DNA from: Geofilum rhodophaeum
GTDB taxonomy: Bacteria > Bacteroidota > Bacteroidia > Bacteroidales > Marinilabiliaceae
DNA length: 64,000 nt
Assembly (NCBI RefSeq): GCF_002210225.1
Contig: NZ_MWUJ01000005.1
Span: 186,001-250,000, forward strand
Direction: 5' to 3'
Shown here: positions 17,252-25,738 of the stretch, in pieces
How positions within the stretch are numbered: position 1 is the stretch's first letter
Layout of the letters: each line of letters opens with the position of its first letter
Program-made: the position numbers and the translations under genes
The notes under the pieces: generated by a model
Database searches by the model: none
Told to the model about the DNA's origin: nothing
Seen by the model: the letters and a program-made list of their open reading frames with translations, nothing else

Positions 17252-19024
17252 ATGAAAAATTTGAATAAAATATTTATAATGTTGGTGCTCATCGCGGGGC
17301 TAAGCTCCTGCGAGGACGAACTCAATGTTGTAAACACCAATCAGCAAACAACTTTTGGCTTTGGAGATACTGAGGCCGACCTCCAGGAGGTTGTTATTGC
17401 CAGTTACAACCGCATTCGTCTGGAGGGTTCTTTTGCTCGCGTGGGTTACACGATGGATGCCGTTCGTGGCGATGAGGTATGGAACTCTTCTCAGCAGTGG
17501 TATCTTGAGTACGACAACCTGACTTCACCAGGAACTATTGATATTGGAGACCAGTGGATTTGGCGCGATTGGTTTCATGTTGTAAACCGTACCAATTTTA
17601 TTCTATCCAAGGTTGATGGTGTTCAGATGTCTGAGGATGCTTATAATCAAATTGCCGGGCAGGCATACTTTCTTCGAGCCCTGGCATACTATCATTTGTC
17701 GACCTATTACCAAAATGTTCCGTTGATCGTTGATTACGCGGCTTATTCAGATCTCTCCACCTTGTATGCGTCCAATAGTACTCAGGATGCCATCTTTGAT
17801 CAGATTGAGTCTGATTTGGGAGAAGCTATGAAGATGCTGCCTTCACGTGATGAAGGTGGGGAATGGGCCAAGGGACGCGCTACTTGTGGTGCTGCTGCCG
17901 GATATATGGCTCGGGCACTAATGTTCCGACATAAGTTTGACGAGGCTTATCCCATTCTGAAGGACATTATAGCCGGCAAGTATGGTCATTATGAACTGAC
18001 TGCTGATTATGGCGATAACTTTAGAGAAGGCGCTGAATATGAGAATAACGTGGAGAGTCTTTTTGAGGTGCAGTTTATGGATTTTGGAACAGGAGGCACT
18101 GATGAAGAGTGGACCCCTGTGAATATCAGTCCGGATGCCACTCAGGGACATGCCGTAGAGAGTAATTTTGCATCACAGGAATTGGGTAGTTGGGGCGACC
18201 TGGCCGGAGCTCCCTGGTTGTATTATCTGTTTAAAGAAGAGAAGTCCACCGATGGCCGTCTGGATCCTCGTTTGTTTTGGACTTTGGTGACTTATGAGCC
18301 AGAGTATGGCAGTTATACCGGTCAGAATACTGCCGCTTACCCAAATGGTGATCCCAGAAGCAATGTGGTTTACCAAGAAGAACTTACAGATACTCCCCTC
18401 TCAAATAATGCGCAGGGCGGAATTTCTATTGCTAAGTTCACCAATGCCCGTAATAATATTTACAGCTCAATTACCAACGGGTTGCAGTGTGGTGTTAACC
18501 TTCGATTGATGCGTTACAGTGATGTGTTGTTGCGTGCTGCCGAGTGTGAAAACGAACTGAATGGTCCCACCCAGTTGGCTATTGATTACATCAATGAGGT
18601 ACGTCGTCGTGTGGCTTTGCCCGATCTGGAGCTGGCTGATTTTCCCACTGCCGATCATCTGTTTGAGCAGATTGCGAATGTGGAGCGTCCTAAGGAATTT
18701 GGTTGTGAAAATGGAAGAGGGATTGATCTTATTCGTTGGGGATTCTTCTACGATGAGGGTCGATTGAACCAATTGAAGGCGCATGGTTATTATAAACTGC
18801 CTGGCGAAGATGAGGCCGTTGTTGCCATTTCTGAGCCGCTTAATGCTGAGAATGCTACTGGCTCCACTTTTCAGAACTTTTATAAGGGACATGAGTATTT
18901 CCCCATCTTTCAGGGAACGCTTAATGCCAATCCTAGTTTGGAAGGTAATTCGGCCAATAAAAATGAGGACAATGGTCCTGCTTTCCGCGAAAAGTACAAC
19001 ATTCGTCCCGTGGTAGATTTGTAG
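17252..19024 (+). CDS. SusD/RagB-family nutrient-binding outer-membrane lipoprotein
   Basis: 590 residues with a lipoprotein signal ending GLSSC (Cys20). It has the SusD start (EDELNVVNTNQ), helical TPR-type region with GQAYFLRALAYYHL and RATCGAAAGYMARALMF, and the C-terminal family motif FGCENGRGIDLIRWG. SusD proteins form the hinged lid over SusC and bind glycan at the cell surface. It directly follows susC. The 90 bases after the stop carry an unusual pair of competing hairpins before the GH43 gene. Confidence 0.95.
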   Translation: MKNLNKIFIMLVLIAGLSSCEDELNVVNTNQQTTFGFGDTEADLQEVVIASYNRIRLEGSFARVGYTMDAVRGDEVWNSSQQWYLEYDNLTSPGTIDIGDQWIWRDWFHVVNRTNFILSKVDGVQMSEDAYNQIAGQAYFLRALAYYHLSTYYQNVPLIVDYAAYSDLSTLYASNSTQDAIFDQIESDLGEAMKMLPSRDEGGEWAKGRATCGAAAGYMARALMFRHKFDEAYPILKDIIAGKYGHYELTADYGDNFREGAEYENNVESLFEVQFMDFGTGGTDEEWTPVNISPDATQGHAVESNFASQELGSWGDLAGAPWLYYLFKEEKSTDGRLDPRLFWTLVTYEPEYGSYTGQNTAAYPNGDPRSNVVYQEELTDTPLSNNAQGGISIAKFTNARNNIYSSITNGLQCGVNLRLMRYSDVLLRAAECENELNGPTQLAIDYINEVRRRVALPDLELADFPTADHLFEQIANVERPKEFGCENGRGIDLIRWGFFYDEGRLNQLKAHGYYKLPGEDEAVVAISEPLNAENATGSTFQNFYKGHEYFPIFQGTLNANPSLEGNSANKNEDNGPAFREKYNIRPVVDL

Positions 19025-19048
19025 AGAAGAATTTGATTGCCTAATTCT

Positions 19049-19100
19049 GAAACTTCCTTAGCAACGTATTCGTTTTATGTTGATAAGGAAGTTTCTTATC
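19049..19100 (+). promoter_or_regulatory. Competing inverted repeats between susD and the GH43 gene
   Basis: GAAACTTCCTTA (19049-19060) and TAAGGAAGTTTC (19084-19095) are a perfect 12-bp inverted repeat, with an inner AACG-TATT-CGTT stem-loop in the loop. The 3' arm also lies inside a second hairpin, GATAAG (19082-19087) with CTTATC (19095-19100). The two structures cannot form together. There is no long T-run after either, so this is not a plain terminator. It may tune mRNA stability or readthrough into the enzyme gene. Confidence 0.55.
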
Positions 19101-19114
19101 TAAATGTAACAGAC

Positions 19115-20785
19115 ATGAGTTTAAAAAATGTGTTGTTTTGGATCGTCGCTTTGATGATGTTGACTTTGGCAGGGTGTAAGGACGACGATATTACACCGAA
19201 TGGAGAAGAGCCTGAACCTGAGCCCGAGCCTACGGAGTGGAGCATACCGACCTATGCCGATGATTATTCGCCGATAGCAGCTTGGTCGCTGCGTAACCAG
19301 TGGAATCTGGCCAATGTGCACGATCCTTCGGTAGCTTATTACAACGGGTATTATTACATGTACGGAACCGATGCTTCGTATGGCAATGAGCATGAGGGGC
19401 ACGGCCACTTTCAGGGTAAGCGCTCCAGGGATTTGGTGAATTGGGATTGGGTTGGGGGACCCTTCTATGATGATCCTGCCTGGGTGGCAGACTCCCTGAA
19501 TGCCATTCGCTCGCGAATGGGGCTCGAAACCATTCCTGAGAATGAAATTAATTATGGTTATTGGGCACCGGTGGTACGCAGAGTGAATGTTGACGGGCAA
19601 GAGATCTTGCGTATGTATTACAGCATCATCATCGATAATTACATTGAAACAGGCAAAGCCAATACCCCAGCTAATTTTGATGGAAGTTGGGTCGAGCGGG
19701 CCTTTATTGGGGTGTGCGAATCGACCGACCCTGCCGGAGCAGTGTGGGTGGACAAAGGTTTTGTAACCACTTCGTCGTCCGACCGTGGACTGGATTACAG
19801 TCGGTCCGGGACCAACGATTGGAGTGCCTATTTCTACTACAACGCCATAGATCCCACCTACATTGTTACGCCTGAGGGCAAGCATTTCTTAATTCATGGC
19901 TCATGGCACAGTGGTTTTGCTTTGCTGGAGGTGGATGCCGCAACGGGTAAGCCGCTTAATACACTGGGTGAACCCTATGCAGATAGTGCCAGCGAACTGG
20001 TTCAGCGCTATGGTCTGAGAGTAGGCACTCGTACGGCTTCTTCTCGTTGGCAGGGGAGTGAAGCCCCTGAGATCATTTACAAAGATGGTTACTATTATTT
20101 GTTTATGGCTTATGATGGTTTGGATGTGCCCTATAATACGCGGGTGGTTCGCAGTGAAAACATCGAAGGGCCCTATCTGGATATTACAGGCCGTAATTTC
20201 ACCAATGGTCGGGGCGACAGCTATCCGATTGTAACACATCCCTATAAGTTTAATCTTCATCACGGATGGGTGGGTATTGCACACTGTGCTATTTTTCAAG
20301 AGGAAGGCAGTGGCGATTGGTTTTACATGTCGCAGGGCCGACTCCCAGCAAATGTAAACGGAAATCCCTACTCCAATGCCTTGATGATGGGGCATGTGCG
20401 TCGTATTGTGTGGTGTCCTGCTTCCATAGACGAACCCGACAACCTGTGGCCGCTTGCCCTGCCTCAGCGCTATGCTGCGGTACCCGACGATGAACCCATT
20501 ACCAGTGATTTGCTGGTGGGAACCTGGGAGCACATGAAGCTCGAATACACCTATGCCCAGCAGAATACTGCTAAGTCTTTGACGCTGAATGCCGATGGCA
20601 CTATGTCCGGAGCGCTTTCCGGTTCATGGAGTTACGACGAAGCCAAAAAGCAACTGACGCTGGGTAATGTGATTGTTTGTGTGGAGCGTGAAGTCGATTG
20701 GGAAGCCAGTCCACGTAAAGTCACTTTGGTATATGCCGGTACCGAGAAAAGCTTGAACGGCACTTACTGGGGCAAAAAGAAATAG
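19115..20785 (+). CDS. GH43-family endo-alpha-1,5-L-arabinanase-like lipoprotein
   Basis: 556 residues from the ATG at 19115, which yields a lipoprotein signal ending LAGC. The upstream in-frame ATG at 19037 would bury that signal and translate the hairpins. An acidic linker of repeated Glu-Pro follows the anchor. The five-bladed propeller has NVHDPSVAYYNGYYYMYG (Asp70, general base), NYGYWAPVV, and GSEAPEIIYKDGYYYLF (Glu319, general acid). HHGWVGIAHCAIF resembles the metal-binding His region of BsAbn2-type arabinanases, and a C-terminal beta-barrel of about 90 residues (GTWEHMKLEY onward) fits the same two-domain type. It probably cuts arabinan at the cell surface. Other GH43 activities cannot be excluded. 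Confidence 0.82.
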   Translation: MSLKNVLFWIVALMMLTLAGCKDDDITPNGEEPEPEPEPTEWSIPTYADDYSPIAAWSLRNQWNLANVHDPSVAYYNGYYYMYGTDASYGNEHEGHGHFQGKRSRDLVNWDWVGGPFYDDPAWVADSLNAIRSRMGLETIPENEINYGYWAPVVRRVNVDGQEILRMYYSIIIDNYIETGKANTPANFDGSWVERAFIGVCESTDPAGAVWVDKGFVTTSSSDRGLDYSRSGTNDWSAYFYYNAIDPTYIVTPEGKHFLIHGSWHSGFALLEVDAATGKPLNTLGEPYADSASELVQRYGLRVGTRTASSRWQGSEAPEIIYKDGYYYLFMAYDGLDVPYNTRVVRSENIEGPYLDITGRNFTNGRGDSYPIVTHPYKFNLHHGWVGIAHCAIFQEEGSGDWFYMSQGRLPANVNGNPYSNALMMGHVRRIVWCPASIDEPDNLWPLALPQRYAAVPDDEPITSDLLVGTWEHMKLEYTYAQQNTAKSLTLNADGTMSGALSGSWSYDEAKKQLTLGNVIVCVEREVDWEASPRKVTLVYAGTEKSLNGTYWGKKK

Positions 20786-20804
20786 TTTAATGTTTTAAGA
20801 AAAT

Positions 20805-20840
20805 AAAAAAGTCTGCCCGGCATTTGGGCAGACTTTTTTA
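20805..20840 (+). terminator. Intrinsic terminator at the end of the PUL
   Basis: AAAAAAGTCTGCCC (20805-20818) pairs perfectly with GGGCAGACTTTTTT (20826-20839) 20 bases after the GH43 stop. It closes the susCD operon and faces the convergent carB gene. Confidence 0.92.
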
Positions 20841-20900
20841 TTATTATGCTAAAGCCCTGTAATCAGGCTGCAGTCGCAAGGGCTTTTTAATTTACGGCCT

Positions 20901-23900
20901 TTATTTGTACTCGTCCCAGCTCTTGATGGAGATGTCGTCCATGCCCATTTTACAGAAGGAGGCGATGAAGGCCGAGGCCAGTCGCGCATTGGTAATCAAG
21001 GGGATGTTGAAGTCCACACTGCTCCGGCGAATCTGGTAACCGTTGCGCAATTCGTCCTTGCTCAGGTTTTTGGGGATGTTGACCACCAGGTCGATCTTCT
21101 TTTCGCGGATGTAGTCCATGGTATTGGGCTGAAGATCGGGCTGATCGGGCCAGTGCAAGAGCGTGGTGGCTACGCCGTTTTCGGCAAAGAAGCGGTGGGT
21201 GCCTTCGGTGGCAAAAAGCTTGTAGCCTTTTTGCTCCAGCATGCGGGCACTGCCCAGGAGTTCAATTTTGTCGCGCAGCGGTCCCGAAGAGATCAGCACA
21301 CTCTTTTTGGGAATGCGGTAGCCTACCGAAAGCATCGCCTGAAGAACGGCATCGTAGTAATTTTCGCCAATGCAGCCCACCTCGCCGGTTGAGGCCATGT
21401 CCACACCCAGCACCGGGTCGGCCTGCTGCAGGCGCGCAAAGGAAAACTGGGGTGCCTTGATCCCTACGTAATCGAGCTCGAAGAAACTCTTACCCGGCTT
21501 TTCTACCGGCAGGTCGAGCATTACGCGGGTCGCCATGTCGATGAGGTTTACTTTAAGCACCTTGGAGACAAAGGGGAAGGAGCGCGAGGCCCGAAGGTTG
21601 CACTCAATCACCTTAATGTCGTTGTCTTTGGCCAGCAGCTGCATGTTAAAGGGGCCGGAGATGTTAAGCGCTGCCGCTATCTGGCGTGAGATGCGCTTGA
21701 CCCGACGGATGGTTTCAACGTAGAGCTTTTGGGGCGGGAATACGATGGTGGCATCGCCCGAGTGCACCCCGGCAAATTCGATGTGCTCCGATATGGCGTA
21801 GGCCACTACCTCGCCCTTGTTGGCCACGGCATCGACCTCAATCTCCTTGGCCTGCTCAATAAACTCGGAGACCACCACGGGGTACTGTTTCGATACATTG
21901 GCCGCCAGCTGCAGGAAATGCTCCAGCTCGTCGCGGTTGCTTACCACATTCATTGCTGCGCCCGAAAGCACGTAGGATGGGCGCACCAGGACCGGAAATC
22001 CCACCTGGTCGACAAAGGCAAAGATGTCTTCCACCGAGGTCAGCTCACTCCAGCGGGGCTGGTCGATGTTCAGTTCATCCAGCAGGGAGGAAAACTTCTG
22101 ACGGTTCTCGGCCCGGTCGATGTCCTCCGGCGAAGTGCCCAAAATGGGCACTTTTTGGCGGTGAAGGCGCATGGCCAGGTTGTTCGGTATTTGCCCTCCC
22201 ACCGAAATCACCACCCCCTTGGGTGCCTCCAGGTCGGTGATGTCCAGCACCCGTTCGAGCGTCAACTCGTCGAAAAATAGGCGGTGGCACACATCGTAAT
22301 CGGTACTCACGGTCTCCGGATTGTAATTGATCATCACGGAGCGGAAGCCTTGCTGGTTAACCGTCTCCACGGCATTTACACTGCACCAGTCGAACTCCAC
22401 ACTGCTGCCGATGCGGTAGGCGCCGGAACCCAGTACCACCACCGACTTTCCGTCGCGCTCAAACTCCACATCGTTTTCCTTACCGTTGTAGGTCAGGTAG
22501 AGGTAGTTGATTTTGGCCGGGAATTCGCCGGCCAGGGTGTCGATTTGTTTCACCACCGGGAGGATGGCACGCTTTTTACGGTGACTGCGCACCTTGGTAA
22601 TGCCTTCCTCCATTTGCAGGGCGGGTGTTTTAAGGACCAGTCGCGCCAGCTGAAAATCGGAGTAGCCCATCTGCTTGGCCCGCAGCAGGAGCGCGTCGGG
22701 CAGGGATTCCAGATTGTTGAAGTTTTTCAGTTCGTTTTTGAGCTCGTGAATATTCTTCAGTTTGTCGAGAAACCAGCGGTCTATTTTACTCAGTTGATGA
22801 ATTTCTTCCACGTCCAGGCCCTGCTCAAAACCTTCGGCTATGGAGAAGATCCGTTGGTCGGTGGGCTCGCTCAGCTCTTTGCGCACATCGGTGTTTTTCA
22901 GCGGCTGATTGGCCACAAACCCGTGCATGCCCTGGCCCACCATGCGCAAGCCTTTTTGTATCACCTCTTCAAAGGTGCGACCGATGGCCATGATTTCGCC
23001 CACACTCTTCATGCTGGACCCGATATTGCGCGACACTCCAGTAAATTTGCCCAGGTCCCACCGTGGAATCTTACACACAATGTAATCGAGCGCCGGCTCA
23101 AAGAAGGCGGAGGTTACCTTGGTCACCGAGTTTTTTAGCTCATGCAGGCCATAACCCAGTCCCAGTTTAGCCGCCACAAAAGCCAGCGGGTAGCCGGTGG
23201 CCTTGGAGGCCAGGGCACTGGAGCGCGACAAGCGGGCATTGACCTCAATGACCCGATAATCCTCCGACTCCGGGTCCAAGGCATATTGTACATTACATTC
23301 GCCCACGATGCCGATGTGGCGCACAATTTTAATGGCCAGTTCGCGCAATTTGTGGTATTCCGAATTGCTCAGGGTCTGTGAGGGCGCCACCACAATGCTC
23401 TCCCCGGTGTGGATGCCCAGGGGGTCGAAGTTTTCCATGTTGCAGACGGTGATGCAATTGTTGTAGGCATCGCGCACCACCTCGTATTCGACTTCCTTCC
23501 AGCCCTTGAGCGATTCTTCCACCAAAATCTGTCCGGAGTACGAAAAAGCATTGTCGGCCCGCATACGCAACTCCTTGGGGTTGGAGCAAAAGCCACTGCC
23601 CATCCCGCCCAGGGTATAGGCGGCACGTACTATAATGGGGTAGCCGATGCCCTCGGCCGCCTTTAATGCTGCATCTACCGAAGTCACCGCAATGCTCTTG
23701 GGGGTTTTGACATCGATCTCAGCCAGTTTGCCGGCAAAGATTTCCCGGTCTTCGGTATCGATGATACTCTGCACCGGCGTGCCCAGTACTTTTACGCCGT
23801 ATTTTTCAAAGATGCCCTGCTCGTAGAGTTGCACCCCGCAATTAAGGGCTGTTTGTCCCCCAAAAGCAAGGAGAAGTCCATCGGGCTTCTCCTTGATCAA

Positions 23901-24125
23901 AACTTGCTCCACAAAATAAGGGGTGACGGGAAGAAAATAGATCTTGTCCGCCAGTTTTTCCGAGGTCTGCACCGTGGCGATATTGGGATTGATGAGTACG
24001 GTGTAAATGCCTTCTTCTTTTAGGGCCTTAATGGCCTGGGAGCCGGAATAGTCGAATTCTCCTGCTTCCCCGATTTTAAGTGCCCCGGAGCCGAGGATCA
24101 CCACCTTATTTACTTTTTTCTTCAT
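20901..24125 (-). CDS. carB: Carbamoyl-phosphate synthase large subunit
   Basis: 1074 residues from the ATG at 24123-24125; an upstream TTG would add eight unlikely residues and overlap the -7 element. The N-terminus VVILGSGALKIGEAGEFDYS and the internal copy VVVLGSGAYRIGSSVEFDW mark the two ATP-grasp halves (about 1-550 and 551-930). A C-terminal MGS-like allosteric domain (about 935-1074) follows. With CarA it makes carbamoyl phosphate from glutamine, bicarbonate and two ATP, for arginine and pyrimidines. carA lies 15 kb away at the other end of the arginine cluster. carB is divergent from argR and is transcribed alone here. Confidence 0.96.
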   Translation of the reverse strand: MKKKVNKVVILGSGALKIGEAGEFDYSGSQAIKALKEEGIYTVLINPNIATVQTSEKLADKIYFLPVTPYFVEQVLIKEKPDGLLLAFGGQTALNCGVQLYEQGIFEKYGVKVLGTPVQSIIDTEDREIFAGKLAEIDVKTPKSIAVTSVDAALKAAEGIGYPIIVRAAYTLGGMGSGFCSNPKELRMRADNAFSYSGQILVEESLKGWKEVEYEVVRDAYNNCITVCNMENFDPLGIHTGESIVVAPSQTLSNSEYHKLRELAIKIVRHIGIVGECNVQYALDPESEDYRVIEVNARLSRSSALASKATGYPLAFVAAKLGLGYGLHELKNSVTKVTSAFFEPALDYIVCKIPRWDLGKFTGVSRNIGSSMKSVGEIMAIGRTFEEVIQKGLRMVGQGMHGFVANQPLKNTDVRKELSEPTDQRIFSIAEGFEQGLDVEEIHQLSKIDRWFLDKLKNIHELKNELKNFNNLESLPDALLLRAKQMGYSDFQLARLVLKTPALQMEEGITKVRSHRKKRAILPVVKQIDTLAGEFPAKINYLYLTYNGKENDVEFERDGKSVVVLGSGAYRIGSSVEFDWCSVNAVETVNQQGFRSVMINYNPETVSTDYDVCHRLFFDELTLERVLDITDLEAPKGVVISVGGQIPNNLAMRLHRQKVPILGTSPEDIDRAENRQKFSSLLDELNIDQPRWSELTSVEDIFAFVDQVGFPVLVRPSYVLSGAAMNVVSNRDELEHFLQLAANVSKQYPVVVSEFIEQAKEIEVDAVANKGEVVAYAISEHIEFAGVHSGDATIVFPPQKLYVETIRRVKRISRQIAAALNISGPFNMQLLAKDNDIKVIECNLRASRSFPFVSKVLKVNLIDMATRVMLDLPVEKPGKSFFELDYVGIKAPQFSFARLQQADPVLGVDMASTGEVGCIGENYYDAVLQAMLSVGYRIPKKSVLISSGPLRDKIELLGSARMLEQKGYKLFATEGTHRFFAENGVATTLLHWPDQPDLQPNTMDYIREKKIDLVVNIPKNLSKDELRNGYQIRRSSVDFNIPLITNARLASAFIASFCKMGMDDISIKSWDEYK

Positions 24126-24146
24126 AACGGAACGAGTTTGTTTGTG

Positions 24147-24154
24147 CAAAGTTA
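24147..24154 (-). promoter_or_regulatory. -7 promoter element of carB
   Basis: On the minus strand the sequence reads TAACTTTG, an exact TAnnTTTG match, 21 bases before the carB ATG. No TTG lies at the ideal -33 distance, so only the -7 half is supported. Confidence 0.5.
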
Positions 24155-24196
24155 CATCATCTGCGGCAAATATTTAAGACCATAAGGGGTGATTTT

Positions 24197-24212
24197 TGCA
24201 TATTTTATGAAT
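24197..24212. promoter_or_regulatory. Candidate ARG box in the carB-argR intergenic region
   Basis: TGCATATTTTATGAAT resembles the ArgR operator consensus TGAATATTTTATTCA, an AT-rich core between imperfect TGA/TCA-type half sites. It lies 43 bases upstream of the carB -7 element. A further AT-rich similar stretch is at 24271-24287. The match is by eye only. Confidence 0.4.
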
Positions 24213-24326
24213 AATTTTCTTCGGACATCTGCGTCGTGTCCGGGCGACTCCAACTCGAATTTTTTGCCAGTATATTCTATAAATGCAGCTGCTGTTAAAC
24301 AGTTTTAAAAAAAGAGCCTTTTCTTT

Positions 24327-24379
24327 TTGGCTTTGGGAATATTTGTATAATTTTGCAGTTTCCTTGTATAATTATTCGG
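24327..24379 (+). promoter_or_regulatory. argR operon promoter with overlapping candidate ARG box
   Basis: TTG (24327-24329), an 18-base spacer and TAATTTTG (24348-24355) form a Bacteroidota promoter. Just downstream, over the expected start of transcription, is TTGTATAATTATTCGG (24364-24379). This shares the core ATAATTAT with two sites upstream of carA. The arrangement suggests direct ArgR autorepression of the operon. The leader to the argR ATG would be about 70 bases. Confidence 0.5.
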
Positions 24380-24432
24380 CCAAATGGAAGGTCGTGCACA
24401 GCGGGAATGTACCAATTAAAATCATCTTCAAA

Positions 24433-24927
24433 ATGAAGATTAAAACGCAAAGAATCAATACGATCATTCAGTTGATTGAGACCAATCGGGTGGGGAGTCA
24501 GGAAGAGTTGTTGGGCCTTTTGGAGAAGGCGGGTTTTACAACCACCCAGGCTACTTTGTCGCGCGACCTGAAGGCCTTGAAGGTGGCCAAGCAGCCCGAC
24601 CACGAAGGCGGTTATGTGTATGTGATGCCCGATAACGACAATGGCCCTGAAGAGGCAGACGCGGCGTATGGCGATTTTCCCCTGAGTGGTATTTTGTCCA
24701 TGGAGTTTTCGGGCAATATGGCGGTGATCAAAACCCGACCCGGTTTTGCCAACGGCATCGCCTCGGTCATCGACAGTCACAGTCCCTTTGAAGTGCTGGG
24801 CAGTATCGCCGGAGACGATACCATTCTTTTAATTGCCCGCGAAAGTGTGGCACGCAGTGAAGTCATCGCTGCCCTGTCCCTGTTTATTCCGGGCATAAGG
24901 GATAAAGTGGCAGCGACCAAGCTTTAA
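24433..24927 (+). CDS. argR: Arginine repressor
   Basis: 164 residues from the ATG at 24433. The longer in-frame extension to 24283 would translate through the promoter and is rejected. An N-terminal winged helix (about 1-70) contains the ArgR signature TTQATLSRDLKALKVAK. The C-terminal part (about 90-164) has the oligomerisation/arginine-binding pattern with TRPGFANGIASVID and a later IAGDDTILLIA, including the Gly-Asp-Asp that contacts arginine in hexameric ArgR. It represses arginine genes when arginine is abundant. As first gene of the arginine operon with an ARG-like box at its promoter, it is probably autoregulated. Confidence 0.94.
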   Translation: MKIKTQRINTIIQLIETNRVGSQEELLGLLEKAGFTTTQATLSRDLKALKVAKQPDHEGGYVYVMPDNDNGPEEADAAYGDFPLSGILSMEFSGNMAVIKTRPGFANGIASVIDSHSPFEVLGSIAGDDTILLIARESVARSEVIAALSLFIPGIRDKVAATKL

Positions 24928-24986
24928 GCGTCTTTGTAAACCATTAGGAAAGAACCAGGAAATAACCAGGAAAGAGAGTCAGGTAA

Positions 24987-25691
24987 ATGGAGAAGGAAAT
25001 TACCATACATATTGCATCGGAAGTACATCTTCCTTATGTGGACGTTATACTGCAGACCATTGCAGATGCTGCGAAGGTCCGGGGCACCGGTATCGCCAAG
25101 CGGAATCCGGATTATGTGAAATTAAAGATTACCGAGCGCAAGGCCATCATCGCCCTGGCGGGCGATGAATTTGCCGGCTTTTGCTACATCGAGTCCTGGG
25201 GGCACGACAAGTTTGTGGCCAACTCGGGACTTATCGTGGCCGATGCCTTTCGGGGGCGGGGACTGGCGCGCGACATTAAGCGGAAGGCCTTTGAGTTGTC
25301 GCGCGAACGTTATCCGCAGGCTAAAATCTTCGGACTCACCACCGGACTGGCGGTTATGAAGATCAACTCCGAACTGGGCTATAAGCCCGTGACTTTTTCG
25401 GAGCTGACCGACGATGAGCAGTTCTGGAAGGGCTGTCAGAGTTGCGTCAACTACGACATTTTGTTGCGCACCAACCGCAAGCACTGCCTGTGTACCGGCA
25501 TGTTGTACGATCCGGCCAAGGAGGAGAAAAAGCAGCCCGCAGCTGCCGAACCTCAGAAAAACCTCAAGGTGTACGAGCGTTGGTTGCGTTTTAAGCGTTT
25601 TGTGTTTTTGCGTAATCCCAAGAAAGAGGGGGGCGGCAAGGGAGAAGGGAAAAATGTATTTCAGCGGCTCTTTGCTTTCTTGTTTTTTTAG
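24987..25691 (+). CDS. GNAT-family acyltransferase, candidate first enzyme of arginine synthesis
   Basis: 234 residues. The GNAT acyl-CoA loop is present as AFRGRGLAR (about 87-95) after the strand NSGLIVAD. A cysteine cluster follows, C150-x2-C153-x13-C167-x-C169, which could bind metal. The last 55 residues are a variable, basic Gly/Lys-rich tail ending in a hydrophobic stub. It lies between argR and argG, and no argA or argJ is present in this cluster. The pathway needs a glutamate N-acyltransferase, and ArgF' here predicts succinyl intermediates. It could therefore be an N-succinylglutamate or N-acetylglutamate synthase. That role is inferred from position and fold only. Confidence 0.65.
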   Translation: MEKEITIHIASEVHLPYVDVILQTIADAAKVRGTGIAKRNPDYVKLKITERKAIIALAGDEFAGFCYIESWGHDKFVANSGLIVADAFRGRGLARDIKRKAFELSRERYPQAKIFGLTTGLAVMKINSELGYKPVTFSELTDDEQFWKGCQSCVNYDILLRTNRKHCLCTGMLYDPAKEEKKQPAAAEPQKNLKVYERWLRFKRFVFLRNPKKEGGGKGEGKNVFQRLFAFLFF

Positions 25692-25738
25692 ACACAGATT
25701 TTTAGGAACCCATTAGAGAATTGAAAAATAACTTCAAA

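Noticed and set aside
19037-19114. N-terminal extension of the GH43 gene from the upstream ATG
   Set aside because: It would place 26 residues before the lipoprotein signal and translate through the competing hairpins; the ATG at 19115 gives a normal signal peptide.
20841-20900. A second terminator or small RNA between the PUL and carB
   Set aside because: Only a weak CCCTG/CAGGG-like possibility was seen; no T-run or supported structure beyond the PUL terminator.
24283-24432. 50-residue N-terminal extension of ArgR
   Set aside because: ArgR family proteins start at the winged helix, and the extension overlaps the promoter and candidate ARG box.
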